From: Candidatus Accumulibacter sp. 66-26
GTDB lineage: Bacteria > Pseudomonadota > Gammaproteobacteria > Burkholderiales > Rhodocyclaceae
Direction of reading: 5' to 3'
Assembly: GCA_001897745.1 (NCBI GenBank)
Contig: MKUH01000006.1
Location: 286,490 to 350,489, forward strand
Length of the DNA: 64,000 nucleotides
The position numbers and the translations under genes were made by a program. The notes below the pieces were generated by a model. The model saw only the letters and a list, made by a program, of their open reading frames with translations, made no database searches and was not told the origin of the DNA. Shown one piece after another: positions 44,422 through 53,224 of the stretch (the stretch's first letter is position 1; each line of letters begins with the position of its first letter).

Positions 44422-44712
44422 TCAGTGCCGGCGCAGGGGCCGCTGCGCGCGCGCCTCCGCGAGTTGCCGCAGGAAGATTTCGACCTGCCGTGCCGCCGCC
44501 GGCGTTTCCATCATTTCGAGCGGAGCGATGCCGCCGAATTCGCGTTGCGGCCGCCGCAGCCAGCGCTGCGCCCGTTCGCGGCTGGCGAAGGCCAGTTCCG
44601 CGAGCGCGCTCAGGCGGGCGATGCGTGCATCGGCGGCGTCGGCGTAACTCCCGTCGTCTTCCTTGCCGACGAAGCGGATGATGTGCGCGCCGCGGTCCGC
44701 CATGTCCGTCAT
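44422..44712 (-). CDS. ParS/MbcA/Xre toxin-binding-domain protein (orphan antitoxin-like)
   Basis: About 96 residues. [45 protein letters not shown] matches the C-terminal domain of MbcA/ParS/Xre antitoxins. The N-terminal helix-turn-helix of Xre members is lacking, and no RES-domain toxin is adjacent. The start is uncertain (44703 is also possible). Confidence 0.65.
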   Translation of the reverse strand: MTDMADRGAHIIRFVGKEDDGSYADAADARIARLSALAELAFASRERAQRWLRRPQREFGGIAPLEMMETPAAARQVEIFLRQLAEARAQRPLRRH

Positions 44713-44760
44713 TTCCGTCGTGTCCGTTCGGCGCACCGGGCGCGGGCGGTGGCGCGCCGC

Positions 44761-44994
44761 TCAGTGCCGGGTGGCGTCGCGATCCTTGCCGCGCCAGGCC
44801 GGGCCGTAGAAGCCATAGCTGTCGTCGGGAACGCTGTCGGCTTCGGCCTCCTTCTGCGCCTTGAAGTCGACCTTGTGGTTCCAGTAGATGTCCCAGCCCC
44901 GGTGTTGATCGGCGACCACTTCCGGGTGTTCTTCGAGATAGCGGTCGATGAAGGCCGTGAATTCGGAAACGTAACTTCTGTCCCAGTGTTTCAT
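44761..44994 (-). CDS. DUF3460 family protein
   Basis: A 77-residue protein with a strong ribosome-binding site (AAGGAGGT, 9 bp before the ATG). YVSEFTAFIDRYLEEHPEVVADQHRGWDIYW is the DUF3460 core, a family common in betaproteobacteria and of unknown function. Confidence 0.82.
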   Translation of the reverse strand: MKHWDRSYVSEFTAFIDRYLEEHPEVVADQHRGWDIYWNHKVDFKAQKEAEADSVPDDSYGFYGPAWRGKDRDATRH

Positions 44995-45147
44995 CGTCTT
45001 TGCACCTCCTTCTCTACTTCTGTCCTTGCCGCTTTCAGGCGTGCGCCGGGTCGATGCACGCCGCCTTCGATAGACCGCCGGGGCGGCGTTTGGTTGCCCG
45101 CGAAGGGGGGCGGGGCGCATGGCGTTCGCCGCCTCTCCGCTCATCGC

Positions 45148-45870
45148 TCAGGCGACTTCGAGCCGGTTGACCACGCGCTGCACCGCGAACAGATACCAGG
45201 CGTCCAGCTCGGCGCGCATCCTCTCGCTGACGCTGCCCACGACGCCCTGCAGGGTGACTGTGCCGTTGCGGCAGGCGATGCCGATCTGCCCGGCGTGGAC
45301 ATAGGGGTCGGATTCGAAGACGAGGTGCAGCGCCTCGACGATTTCCTCGTCGCTGTCTTCCTCGGGCGGCTGCACTTCCAGTTCGTTGACGACGTCGCGG
45401 CAGCCGCGCGACCACCAGGCGAGGACGCCGGCCAGGCGCTTGTGCGAGAGGCTGATGACTTGGCCGGCGAGCGTGACGACGCCGTCGGCCACGGCGATCT
45501 CGATCGATCCGGCGGAGTCGGCGCCGGCGTCGCGCAGGGTCGTGCGCTCGCCCTTGTTCCGCACGTGCAGCGCGCAGTTCTGGAAATCGATGTCGCGCAG
45601 CAGCCATTTGCAGACGGCGTCGCGCGTCGCGCCGTCGCCCGGCGGCTCGCCGGCGGCCACGCGCAGGCGGTCGACGATCCGTTCGACGCCGGGAACGCTG
45701 GCGGCGGCGTGGCGCGCCAGCTTTTTGGTGGCGACATGGGCGACTTCGCCGTCCAGCGCGAGCGCGCCGTCGCTCAGCGAGAGGGCGATCGGGTTTTGCT
45801 GCGGATCGATCCGGGTCGCCTGTTCGATGGCCGCCTGCACCTGCTTCAGTACCGCATCCTTGTGCTGCAT
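45148..45870 (-). CDS. BON-domain protein
   Basis: A 240-residue protein with three BON repeats (about residues 5-72, 83-160 and 165-238), each with the pattern IxxxVxxGxVTLxGxV (for example IEIAVADGVVTLAGQV and IGIACRNGTVTLQGVV). No signal peptide is seen with the start at 45870, which follows [13 protein letters not shown] proteins are usually envelope or stress proteins that bind phospholipid. Confidence 0.82.
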   Translation of the reverse strand: MQHKDAVLKQVQAAIEQATRIDPQQNPIALSLSDGALALDGEVAHVATKKLARHAAASVPGVERIVDRLRVAAGEPPGDGATRDAVCKWLLRDIDFQNCALHVRNKGERTTLRDAGADSAGSIEIAVADGVVTLAGQVISLSHKRLAGVLAWWSRGCRDVVNELEVQPPEEDSDEEIVEALHLVFESDPYVHAGQIGIACRNGTVTLQGVVGSVSERMRAELDAWYLFAVQRVVNRLEVA

Positions 45871-46292
45871 GATGGCTTCTCCCTGGAAAAGTCCTGCGGG
45901 CAAGGCGGCAGTCGAGCGTTTTCACCCGTATTCGGGCGAAGGGGATTCTTGAGGGCCGCCGACAACGGTGCGACGGCTTGCGCCGGCACCGGGAAAAACA
46001 GGGGCCGACGCCGGGTCGACCGTGCTGCTGCTGATGATTGATTCGGGACGGTGGCGGGCCGGCTTCGCCTGTGCTGGGGCTGCCCGTCGTCGTATGGGCA
46101 TCGCGCCGTTCGACGACGACCGTGCTTCGTCCACGGCAGGTATGACCCCGGTGCGCCGCACGCGTTCCTTCCCGTCTTTTCCGGCGCCGGACCTTCCTCT
46201 TTTCCGCGTCTGGCATCGCGGCGCTGCGTCGCCTATGGTGGGGTCTGGCCGGCGGTTTTCGCCCCGATCAACCCCATTTCCAGGAGGCAGTC
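45871..46292. other. Intergenic region
   Basis: About 420 bp of GC-rich sequence between the divergent BON and VOC genes. No credible gene, repeat or terminator was seen; both promoters should lie here. Confidence 0.5.
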
Positions 46293-46667
46293 ATGGCCAA
46301 TCCCTTTGTACACGTCGAATTACAGACCCGCGACGTCGCGCGGGCCAAGGACTTCTACGGCCGTTTGTTCGGCTGGACGCTGGTCGACGAGCCGATGCCG
46401 GGCGGCGGCGGCAGTTACACCATGATCCAGGTCGGCGAGGGAACGGGCGGCGGCATGTTCACCAATCCCGATCCGCAGGCGCCGCCGTGCTGGACGGCCT
46501 ACGTCGCGGTGGACGACATCGCGGCGTCAACCGCGCGGGCGCGCGAGCTGGGCGCCCGCATCGTGGTCGACTGTATGGCGGTCGGCGACTACGGCAGCAT
46601 GAGCGTTTTCGTCGATCCGGGCGGCGCGACGCTGGCCATGTGGCAGCCGAAGATGCCGGCGGCCTGA
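46293..46667 (+). CDS. VOC family protein
   Basis: A 124-residue protein with two VOC half-modules, starting FVHVELQTRDVARAKDFYGRLFGWTL. His7 is present, but the usual second His and final Glu are replaced (WTAYVAVDD and ATLAMWQ), so it probably does not bind metal like glyoxalase I. AGGAGGCAGTC precedes the ATG. Confidence 0.82.
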   Translation: MANPFVHVELQTRDVARAKDFYGRLFGWTLVDEPMPGGGGSYTMIQVGEGTGGGMFTNPDPQAPPCWTAYVAVDDIAASTARARELGARIVVDCMAVGDYGSMSVFVDPGGATLAMWQPKMPAA

Positions 46668-46679
46668 GGTGCTGGCACG

Positions 46680-47087
46680 TTAGGCGTCCTCTACCGGCGG
46701 TTCGCGCGAGGGAATGCGCCACAGCCAGGTGCCGACGCTGACGCCGATCACGACGAGCAGCGCCTGCAGCCAGGGTTTGCCCGAAACCAGCCAGATCGAG
46801 ACGCAGATCGAGAGACTCATGGCGGTGACGGCGACGCGTTTCACGCGCCGCGGGATGCTGTGATAACGCTGCCATTCGACGATCAGCGGGCCGAACGACG
46901 GGTGGGCGATCAGCTTGCGGTAGAAACGTTCGGACGCGCGCGCGTAGCAGGCGGCGGCGAGCAGGATGAAGGGCGTGGTCGGCAGGACGGGCAGGAAGAT
47001 GCCGGCGATGCCGAGGAGCAGGGCGAGCGTGCCGGCGATCCAGAGCAGGACGCGGACCGTCGGCGAGCGGTGCAGCTTGGGTTCCAT
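46680..47087 (-). CDS. DUF454 (YbaN) membrane protein
   Basis: A 135-residue membrane protein. LGIAGIFLPVLPTTPFILLAAACYARASERFYRKLIAHPSFGPLI is the YbaN signature, with hydrophobic segments at about residues 12-45 and 85-125. Function is unknown. It starts 17 bp after the TetR gene stop on the same strand and may be co-transcribed with it. Confidence 0.87.
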   Translation of the reverse strand: MEPKLHRSPTVRVLLWIAGTLALLLGIAGIFLPVLPTTPFILLAAACYARASERFYRKLIAHPSFGPLIVEWQRYHSIPRRVKRVAVTAMSLSICVSIWLVSGKPWLQALLVVIGVSVGTWLWRIPSREPPVEDA

Positions 47088-47104
47088 CCCCGGTCGCGCG
47101 CCGC

Positions 47105-47680
47105 TCAGTCGGCGACGATGCGCTCGGCGATCCAGCGCCGGAAGTCGGTCACTTTCGAATCGTAGCGGTCGTAGGCCATCAGGCTCTGGCCGAAGACGTA
47201 GGCGTAGAGCAGCAGGCTGCGGCTTTTCGCTTCCTCTTCCGAGAGCCCGAGCGCGACGAAGAGGCGGCGCGTGCATTCGAGGCGGCAGGTGTCGACCTCC
47301 TCGACGACGGCGGCGGCCTGCGCGTCGCGGCGCGCCCAGTCGCGCACCGCGAGTTCGATCGAGATGCCCTTGCGGTTGCGGTTGGCGCTGTAAACGTCGA
47401 TGACGTGGTGCAGCTGCTCGCGCTCCTTGCCCGGCGAGCCGGTCGTCTGCTTGTTGATGTCGCGGATGCGGCCTTCCTTCCAGGTCTGCAGCACCGCGTT
47501 GAAGAGATCCTGACGATCCTTGAAGTGCCAGTAGAAGCTGCCCTTGGTGACGCCGAAGCTCTTCGCCAGCACTTCGACGCGCAGACCGTCGACGCCCTGG
47601 GCGGCGAGCACGTCGGTTGCCGCCTCGATCCATTCCTTGCGGTCAAGCTGTGCGCGGGGCTTGGGCTTTGCCGGATTCAT
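47105..47680 (-). CDS. TetR regulator of the ETF/acyl-CoA genes (proposed)
   Basis: A 191-residue TetR protein with an N-terminal helix-turn-helix (IEAATDVLAAQGVDGLRVEVLAKSFGVTKGSFYWHFKDRQDL). It is divergent from etfB. Two palindromes of the same type lie between the genes, and a third precedes the ETF-QO/thioesterase pair. By analogy with TetR-type fatty-acid regulators, the ligand may be an acyl-CoA; this is inference. Confidence 0.88.
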   Translation of the reverse strand: MNPAKPKPRAQLDRKEWIEAATDVLAAQGVDGLRVEVLAKSFGVTKGSFYWHFKDRQDLFNAVLQTWKEGRIRDINKQTTGSPGKEREQLHHVIDVYSANRNRKGISIELAVRDWARRDAQAAAVVEEVDTCRLECTRRLFVALGLSEEEAKSRSLLLYAYVFGQSLMAYDRYDSKVTDFRRWIAERIVAD

Positions 47681-47762
47681 CGTTCCCCGTTCCTTTCCTG
47701 TAACGCAAGAATGTCGAAATATTTCAAACGATCGTTTTGTTGCCGTTGACATGCGCTTTTCC

Positions 47763-47798
47763 ATACGGTACCGTACGCGCATCCATACCGTAGGGTAT
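47763..47798. promoter_or_regulatory. Two TetR operators in the TetR/etfB intergenic region
   Basis: ATACGGTACCGTAC (47763-47776) and ATACCGTAGGGTAT (47785-47798) share the plan ATAC-n6-GTAT/C. A TTGACA at 47746-47751 lies directly upstream, so binding would block an etfB promoter. Confidence 0.75.
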
Positions 47799-47893
47799 GG
47801 CTTATTGTCCGATCAGACCTCGGCAATGTCAAACGCACGGTGCCATAATCAGAACACCGGCGTTTACGTACGCAGTCACAAAGGAGAAGAGCT

Positions 47894-48643
47894 TTGAAGA
47901 TCCTCGTTCCAGTCAAGCGAGTGGTGGATTACAACGTCAAGGTGCGGGTCAAGGCCGACGGTACCGGCGTCGATATCGCCAACGTCAAGATGTCGATGAA
48001 CCCCTTCGATGAAATCGCCATCGAAGAGGCCGTGCGCCTGAAGGAAGCCGGCGTCGCCACGGAAGTGCTCGCCGTTTCGGCCGGCGTCGCCGGCTGCCAG
48101 GAAACGCTGCGCACCGCGATGGCCATCGGCGCCGACCGCGGCATCCTGATCGAGACCGACGCCGAACTGCAGCCGCTGGCCGTCGCCAAGCTGCTCAAGG
48201 CGCTGTGCGACAAGGAACAGCCGCAGGCCGTGATCTGCGGCAAGCAGGCGATCGACGACGACGCCAACCAGACCGGCCAGATGCTCGCCGCGCTGCTCGG
48301 CTGGCCGCAGGCCACCTTCGCCTCGAAAGTCGTCCTCGCCGACGGCAAGGCTACCGTCACGCGCGAAGTCGACGGCGGTCTGGAAACCCTCGAAATCGCG
48401 CTGCCGGCGGTGATCACCACCGACCTGCGCCTGAACGAGCCGCGCTACGCGACGCTGCCGAACATCATGAAGGCCAAGAAGAAGCCGCTCGACACCGTGA
48501 CGCCCGACGCGCTCGGCGTCGATGTCGCGCCGCGCCTGAAGACGCTGAAGGTCGCCGAGCCGGCCAAGCGCAGCGCCGGCGTGAAGGTCGCGGACGTCGC
48601 CGATCTGGTGGCCAAACTCAAGAACGAAGCGAAGGTGATCTAA
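47894..48643 (+). CDS. etfB: Electron transfer flavoprotein beta subunit
   Basis: A 249-residue ETF beta subunit. It starts [47 protein letters not shown] and [33 protein letters not shown] are family signatures. It binds AMP and carries electrons from acyl-CoA dehydrogenases. The start codon is TTG, supported by AAGGAG at the right distance; the next Met would lose the conserved first strand. Confidence 0.95.
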   Translation: MKILVPVKRVVDYNVKVRVKADGTGVDIANVKMSMNPFDEIAIEEAVRLKEAGVATEVLAVSAGVAGCQETLRTAMAIGADRGILIETDAELQPLAVAKLLKALCDKEQPQAVICGKQAIDDDANQTGQMLAALLGWPQATFASKVVLADGKATVTREVDGGLETLEIALPAVITTDLRLNEPRYATLPNIMKAKKKPLDTVTPDALGVDVAPRLKTLKVAEPAKRSAGVKVADVADLVAKLKNEAKVI

Positions 48644-49576
48644 ATGGCTATCCTCGTTATTGCCGAACACGACAACGCATCCCTCAAGCCGGCCACGCTC
48701 AACGCCGTGACCGCCGCCGCCAAGCTGGGCGGCGAGATTCACGTGCTGGTCGCCGGCAGCGCCTGCGCCGCCGCCGCCGAAGCCGCCGCCAAGGTCGCCG
48801 GCGTCGCCAAGGTGCGCGTCGCCGACGCCGCCCATTACGCCGACCAGTCGGCCGAGAACCTCGCCGCGCTGGTCATCGCCAACGCCACCGGTTACAGCCA
48901 CATCGTCGCCCCGGCCACCACCGGCGGCAAGAACTTCCTGCCGCGCGTCGCCGCGCTGCTCGACGTGGCCCAGATTTCCGACATCGTCGCCGTCGAAGCG
49001 GCCGACACCTTCGTGCGTCCGATCTACGCCGGCAACGTGCTGGCCACCGTGCAGTCGGCCGATGCGGTCAAGGTCATCACCGTGCGCACGACGGCTTTCG
49101 AGGCTGCCGGCGAAGGCGGTTCGGCCGCCATCGAGGCGCTCGCCGCCGCCGCCGATTCGGGCCAGAGCAAGCTGACCGGCCGCGAAATGACCAAGTCCGC
49201 GCGTCCCGAACTGACCGCCGCCAAGATCATCGTCTCCGGCGGCCGCGGCCTCGGCAACGGCGAGAACTACAAGTCCCTGCTCGAGCCGCTCGCCGACAAG
49301 CTGAACGCCGCGCTCGGCGCCTCGCGCGCCGCGGTCGACGCCGGTTTCGTGCCGAACGACTATCAGGTCGGCCAGACCGGCAAGATCGTCGCGCCGCAGC
49401 TCTACATCGCCATCGGCATCTCGGGCGCCATCCAGCACCTGGCCGGCATGAAGGACTCCAAGGTGATCGTCGCGATCAACAAGGACCCGGAAGCGCCGAT
49501 CTTCCAGGTGGCCGACTACGGCCTCGTCGGCGACCTGTTCGAAACGGTTCCGGCGCTGGTCGCGGCACTCGGCTGA
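48644..49576 (+). CDS. etfA: Electron transfer flavoprotein alpha subunit
   Basis: A 310-residue ETF alpha subunit. The C-terminal FAD domain contains [78 protein letters not shown]. It starts directly at the etfB stop and pairs with it to pass electrons to ETF-QO. Confidence 0.96.
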   Translation: MAILVIAEHDNASLKPATLNAVTAAAKLGGEIHVLVAGSACAAAAEAAAKVAGVAKVRVADAAHYADQSAENLAALVIANATGYSHIVAPATTGGKNFLPRVAALLDVAQISDIVAVEAADTFVRPIYAGNVLATVQSADAVKVITVRTTAFEAAGEGGSAAIEALAAAADSGQSKLTGREMTKSARPELTAAKIIVSGGRGLGNGENYKSLLEPLADKLNAALGASRAAVDAGFVPNDYQVGQTGKIVAPQLYIAIGISGAIQHLAGMKDSKVIVAINKDPEAPIFQVADYGLVGDLFETVPALVAALG

Positions 49577-49589
49577 CGTCGGCCCGGGC

Positions 49590-50255
49590 ATGAATCTGCC
49601 GGACGGCCTGCTCGGCGGCACCTGGACCATCGTGGCCTGGGTGCTGTTCGTGCCGCTGGCGATTCTTGCCCTGCGCCGTGCGCCTTGGCGCGTGCTGGGC
49701 GACAGCGGCCGGCTCAATTTCTGGCTCGGCCTGATCGTCTCGCTGATCCTGCTCTGGAACATGAAGGCCGGGGTCAAACCCGGCCTCAGCCTGCATCTGC
49801 TGGGCGCCGGCGTGATGGCGCTGTGCTTCGGCTGGGCGCTGGCCTTTGTCGGCCTCTGTCTGGTGCTGGCCGGCGCCACGCTGAACGGCGTCGCCGGCTG
49901 GGAGGCCTTCGCCGCCAACGCGCTGCTGATGGCCGGCGTGGGCGTCGCCGTCAGCCGCCTGATCCATCGCGCGGCGGAACGCTTCCTGCCCCGCCATCTC
50001 TTCGTTTACGTTTTCATCAACGGCTTCTTCGGCTCGGCGCTCGCGGCCGTCGCCGTCGGCCTCGGCGCCAGCCTGCTGCTCGCGCTCGCCGGCGTGTACG
50101 ACGTCGAGTACCTGACCGGCGAGTATCTGCCGTATTTTCTGCTGCTCGGTTTTTCCGAGGGCTGGCTGTCGGGCATGGTCATGACGCTGCTCGTCGTCTA
50201 TCGCCCGGAATGGGTGTCGACTTTCGAGGACGCGCGCTACCTCAAGAACAAGTAG
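49590..50255 (+). CDS. CbiM-like energy-coupling-factor permease (orphan)
   Basis: A 221-residue membrane protein with about six helices, beginning [12 protein letters not shown]. CbiM/NikM proteins begin MHxPDG, where His2 is a metal ligand; Asn replaces it here. [27 protein letters not shown] fits the CbiM fold. No ATPase or other ECF gene is adjacent. It lies between etfA and an acyl-CoA dehydrogenase gene, 13 bp after etfA. Confidence 0.72.
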   Translation: MNLPDGLLGGTWTIVAWVLFVPLAILALRRAPWRVLGDSGRLNFWLGLIVSLILLWNMKAGVKPGLSLHLLGAGVMALCFGWALAFVGLCLVLAGATLNGVAGWEAFAANALLMAGVGVAVSRLIHRAAERFLPRHLFVYVFINGFFGSALAAVAVGLGASLLLALAGVYDVEYLTGEYLPYFLLLGFSEGWLSGMVMTLLVVYRPEWVSTFEDARYLKNK

Positions 50256-50339
50256 GGACAAACAAGGGCTTCGCCCATCTCGGCGGCGCGCCGAGCGGCG
50301 GCCGAACGATTACGCAACGACTTACACAAGGAGAATGTT

Positions 50340-52133
50340 ATGAGTGAATACATCGCCCCGGTTCGCGACATGCAGTTCGTGCTCAAGGAGCTGGCCGGAC
50401 TCGATCAGGTCGCGAAGCTGCCGGGTTGCGAAGAGGCGACGCCCGATCTCGTCGATGCCGTGCTCGAAGAGGCCGCCAAGTTCGCCGAAGGCGTACTTTC
50501 GCCGCTCAACGTCCCGGGCGACCAGGAAGGCGCGAAGTGGGCCGACAAGGCCGTGACGATGCCGAAGGGCTTCAAGGAAGCCTACAAGCTGTTCGCCGAA
50601 AGCGGCTGGACGGCGCTGCAGTGCGAGCCCGAGTGGGGCGGCCAGGGGCTGCCCAAGGTGCTCGGCGCCGCCGTCTCCGAAATGTGGAAGTCGGCCAACC
50701 ACGCCTTCTCGCTGTGCCCGCTGCTGACCAACGGCGCCATCGAGGCGCTCGTGCTGACCGGTTCCGACGAACTGAAGAAGACCTATCTCGAGAAGATGGT
50801 GAGCGGCGAGTGGACCGGTTCGATGAACCTGACCGAGCCGAACGCCGGTTCCGACCTCGCCGCCGTGCGCACCAAGGCCGAACCGCAGGCCGACGGCAGC
50901 TACAAGGTCTTCGGTCAGAAGATCTTCATCACCTACGGCGACCACGACATGGCGGACAACATCGTCCACCTCGTGCTGGCCCGCACGCCGACCGCGCCCG
51001 AGGGCGTCAAGGGCATCTCGCTGTTCGTCGTGCCGAAGTTCCTGGTCAACGCCGACGGCAGCCTGGGTGCGCGCAACGACGCCTACTGCGTGTCGATCGA
51101 GCACAAGCTCGGCATCCACGCCAGCCCGACGGCCGTGATGGCCTTCGGCGACCACGGCGGCGCCGTCGGCTATCTGGTCGGCGAGGAGAACCGCGGTCTC
51201 GAATACATGTTCATCATGATGAACGCCGCCCGCTTCGGCGTCGGCCTCGAAGGCGTCGCCGTCTGCGAACGCGCCTACCAGCGCGCCCGCGACTACGCAC
51301 GCGACCGCATCCAGTGCACCGACATCGGCGTGCGCGGCGGCCCGAAGGTCGCCATCATCGCGCACCCGGACGTGCGCCGCATGCTGATGAGCATGAAGTC
51401 GCAGGCCGAAGCCTCGCGCGCGCTGGCCTACGTCGTCGCCGCCGCGCACGACGCCGCGATCCACCATCCGGACCCGGAAACGCGCAAGCAGAACCAGGCT
51501 TTCGTCGACCTGATGATCCCGGTGGTCAAGGGCTGGAGCACCGAGATCGGCATCGAGGTAGCATCCACCGGCGTGCAGGTGCACGGCGGCATGGGCTTCA
51601 TCGAGGAAACCGGCGCCGCGCAGCACCTGCGCGACGCGCGCATCTCGGCGATCTACGAAGGCACCACCGGCATCCAGGCGAACGACCTGATCGGCCGCAA
51701 GATGGCGCGCGAAGGCGGCGCCACGCTGAAGGTCGTGATCGGCATGATGCGTGCGCTCGACGCCGACCTCGCCAAGCAGGACGGCGAGCACTTCGTCGCC
51801 ATCCGCGCCCGCTTCACGGCGGCCGTCAATGCCGTCGAGAAGGCCGGCGACTGGCTGGTGAAAACCTACGCTAGCGACGTGCGTTCCGCTGCCGCCGGCG
51901 CCGTGCCCTTCCTGCGTCTGCTCGGCGTCGTCGCCGGCGGCTGGCAGATGGCGCGCGCCGCGCTCGTCGCGCAGGCCAAGATCGCGGGCGGCGATGCCGA
52001 CCCCTTTTACGTCGCCAAGATCGGCACCGCGCGCTTTTACGCCGATCACCTGCTCTCGCAAGCCGAAGGTCTGGCGAGCAGCGTGACCGACGGCGCGGCG
52101 GGCGTCATGGCGCTGGCCGACGAAATGTTCTGA
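50340..52133 (+). CDS. Acyl-CoA dehydrogenase, DmdC/FadE-like long form
   Basis: A 597-residue acyl-CoA dehydrogenase with the extra C-terminal helical domain of the DmdC/AcdA type. GSMNLTEPNAGSDLAAVRTKAE binds FAD; the catalytic Glu is in ARISAIYEGTTGIQANDLIGRK (about residues 434-455). It forms the enoyl-CoA and passes electrons to ETF, encoded just upstream. AAGGAGAATGTT precedes the ATG. Confidence 0.93.
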   Translation: MSEYIAPVRDMQFVLKELAGLDQVAKLPGCEEATPDLVDAVLEEAAKFAEGVLSPLNVPGDQEGAKWADKAVTMPKGFKEAYKLFAESGWTALQCEPEWGGQGLPKVLGAAVSEMWKSANHAFSLCPLLTNGAIEALVLTGSDELKKTYLEKMVSGEWTGSMNLTEPNAGSDLAAVRTKAEPQADGSYKVFGQKIFITYGDHDMADNIVHLVLARTPTAPEGVKGISLFVVPKFLVNADGSLGARNDAYCVSIEHKLGIHASPTAVMAFGDHGGAVGYLVGEENRGLEYMFIMMNAARFGVGLEGVAVCERAYQRARDYARDRIQCTDIGVRGGPKVAIIAHPDVRRMLMSMKSQAEASRALAYVVAAAHDAAIHHPDPETRKQNQAFVDLMIPVVKGWSTEIGIEVASTGVQVHGGMGFIEETGAAQHLRDARISAIYEGTTGIQANDLIGRKMAREGGATLKVVIGMMRALDADLAKQDGEHFVAIRARFTAAVNAVEKAGDWLVKTYASDVRSAAAGAVPFLRLLGVVAGGWQMARAALVAQAKIAGGDADPFYVAKIGTARFYADHLLSQAEGLASSVTDGAAGVMALADEMF

Positions 52134-52158
52134 TGCCGTTGTAAACCGCAAGTGCCAG

Positions 52159-52186
52159 GGATGGCCGGTCGCACGACCGGCCATCC
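52159..52186. terminator. Strong hairpin after the acyl-CoA dehydrogenase gene
   Basis: A perfect 12-bp stem (GGATGGCCGGTC with its complement) around a GCAC loop lies 26 bp past the stop. No T-run follows, so it may be a transcript-stabilising hairpin or a weak terminator. Confidence 0.55.
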
Positions 52187-52258
52187 GCGCTTCGGGCCCG
52201 CATTCTGAATGCATCCGTGCGCTAGAATGCGGTCTGGATTTCCGGAAGGAGTTGCAGC

Positions 52259-53116
52259 ATGAGTGAAGCGACGCATAGAGCCGCCGAGGCGCTGCGCCGT
52301 GCGCTGGACGAGACGACGATCGGCGAGCTGAGCTTCCCGACCAGCGTGGATGCCAGCCGGCGCGTGATGAAGGCGGTCGAGAATCCCGATCTCGGGCTCG
52401 ATGCGCTGGCCAAGATCGTCGTCGCCGAGCCGCTGCTGTCGGCCAAGGTGATCCGTCTGGCCAACTCGGTGGCGCTCAATCCGCTGGGCAACACCGTGCG
52501 CGACGTGAAGCAGGCGGTGATGCGCGTCGGCATGGATCCGATCAAGTCGCTGGCGATGGCGCTGGTCCTCGATCAGCTTCGGCAGTCGCATCGCCACAGC
52601 CGCTGCCGCCTGCTGTCCAACCGCCTGTGGGAGCGCAGCATCCACATCGCCGCGCTGTCCTACGTGCTGGCCCGCAAGCTGACCAAGCTCGACGCCGACG
52701 AGGCGATGTTCGCCGGCATCGTGCATGACCTCGGGCGCTTCTACCTCCTGTCGCGCGCCGCCGAATATCCGGAATTGCTCGACGATACGCAGACGCTCGC
52801 CGAACTGATCAACGACCTCGGCGACCGCGCCGGCGCGCGCGTGCTCGGCGAGCTCGACCTGCCCGAGTCGGTGGTGCATGCGGTGCTCGCCTCGCGCCGC
52901 TACGGCGGCTCGATGCCGCCGGCGACGCTCGGCGACCTGCTGTTCGTGGCCGGCGCGCTGTCGCCGCGCACCGATCCCTTCGACGAACTCGACGCGCGCG
53001 TCGTCATCCCGGAAAACCGCGCCGTTGCGCTCGGGCTCGACCAGAGCACGGTGGTCGACGCGATCACCGCCTCGGGCGACGAAATCTATTCGATCGTGGT
53101 CGCGCTCGAATCCTGA
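52259..53116 (+). CDS. HDOD domain protein
   Basis: A 285-residue HDOD protein. LSFPTSVDASRRVMKAVENPDLGLDALAKIVVAEPLLSAKVIRLANS and VRDVKQAVMRVGMDPIKSLAMALVL are the HDOD core; AGIVHDLGRFYLL is the HD-like segment. Such proteins act in signalling; the output is not clear. GAAGGAG precedes the ATG. It is a single gene. Confidence 0.88.
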   Translation: MSEATHRAAEALRRALDETTIGELSFPTSVDASRRVMKAVENPDLGLDALAKIVVAEPLLSAKVIRLANSVALNPLGNTVRDVKQAVMRVGMDPIKSLAMALVLDQLRQSHRHSRCRLLSNRLWERSIHIAALSYVLARKLTKLDADEAMFAGIVHDLGRFYLLSRAAEYPELLDDTQTLAELINDLGDRAGARVLGELDLPESVVHAVLASRRYGGSMPPATLGDLLFVAGALSPRTDPFDELDARVVIPENRAVALGLDQSTVVDAITASGDEIYSIVVALES

Positions 53117-53224
53117 TCGAATCCCGATCCGCCGCTGTGCCCGGCGCCAGCCGGACGGCGGCGCATCTTGCGCGGCATCCCGTTCGGCGATCCGTCGCGC
53201 TTATGGACCGCGCGTCGGCTCGCC

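Noticed and set aside
47876-49918. 680-residue open frame on the minus strand
   Set aside because: It is antisense to etfB and etfA, which match their families over the full length; the composition is a Gly/Arg/Asp/Val shadow.
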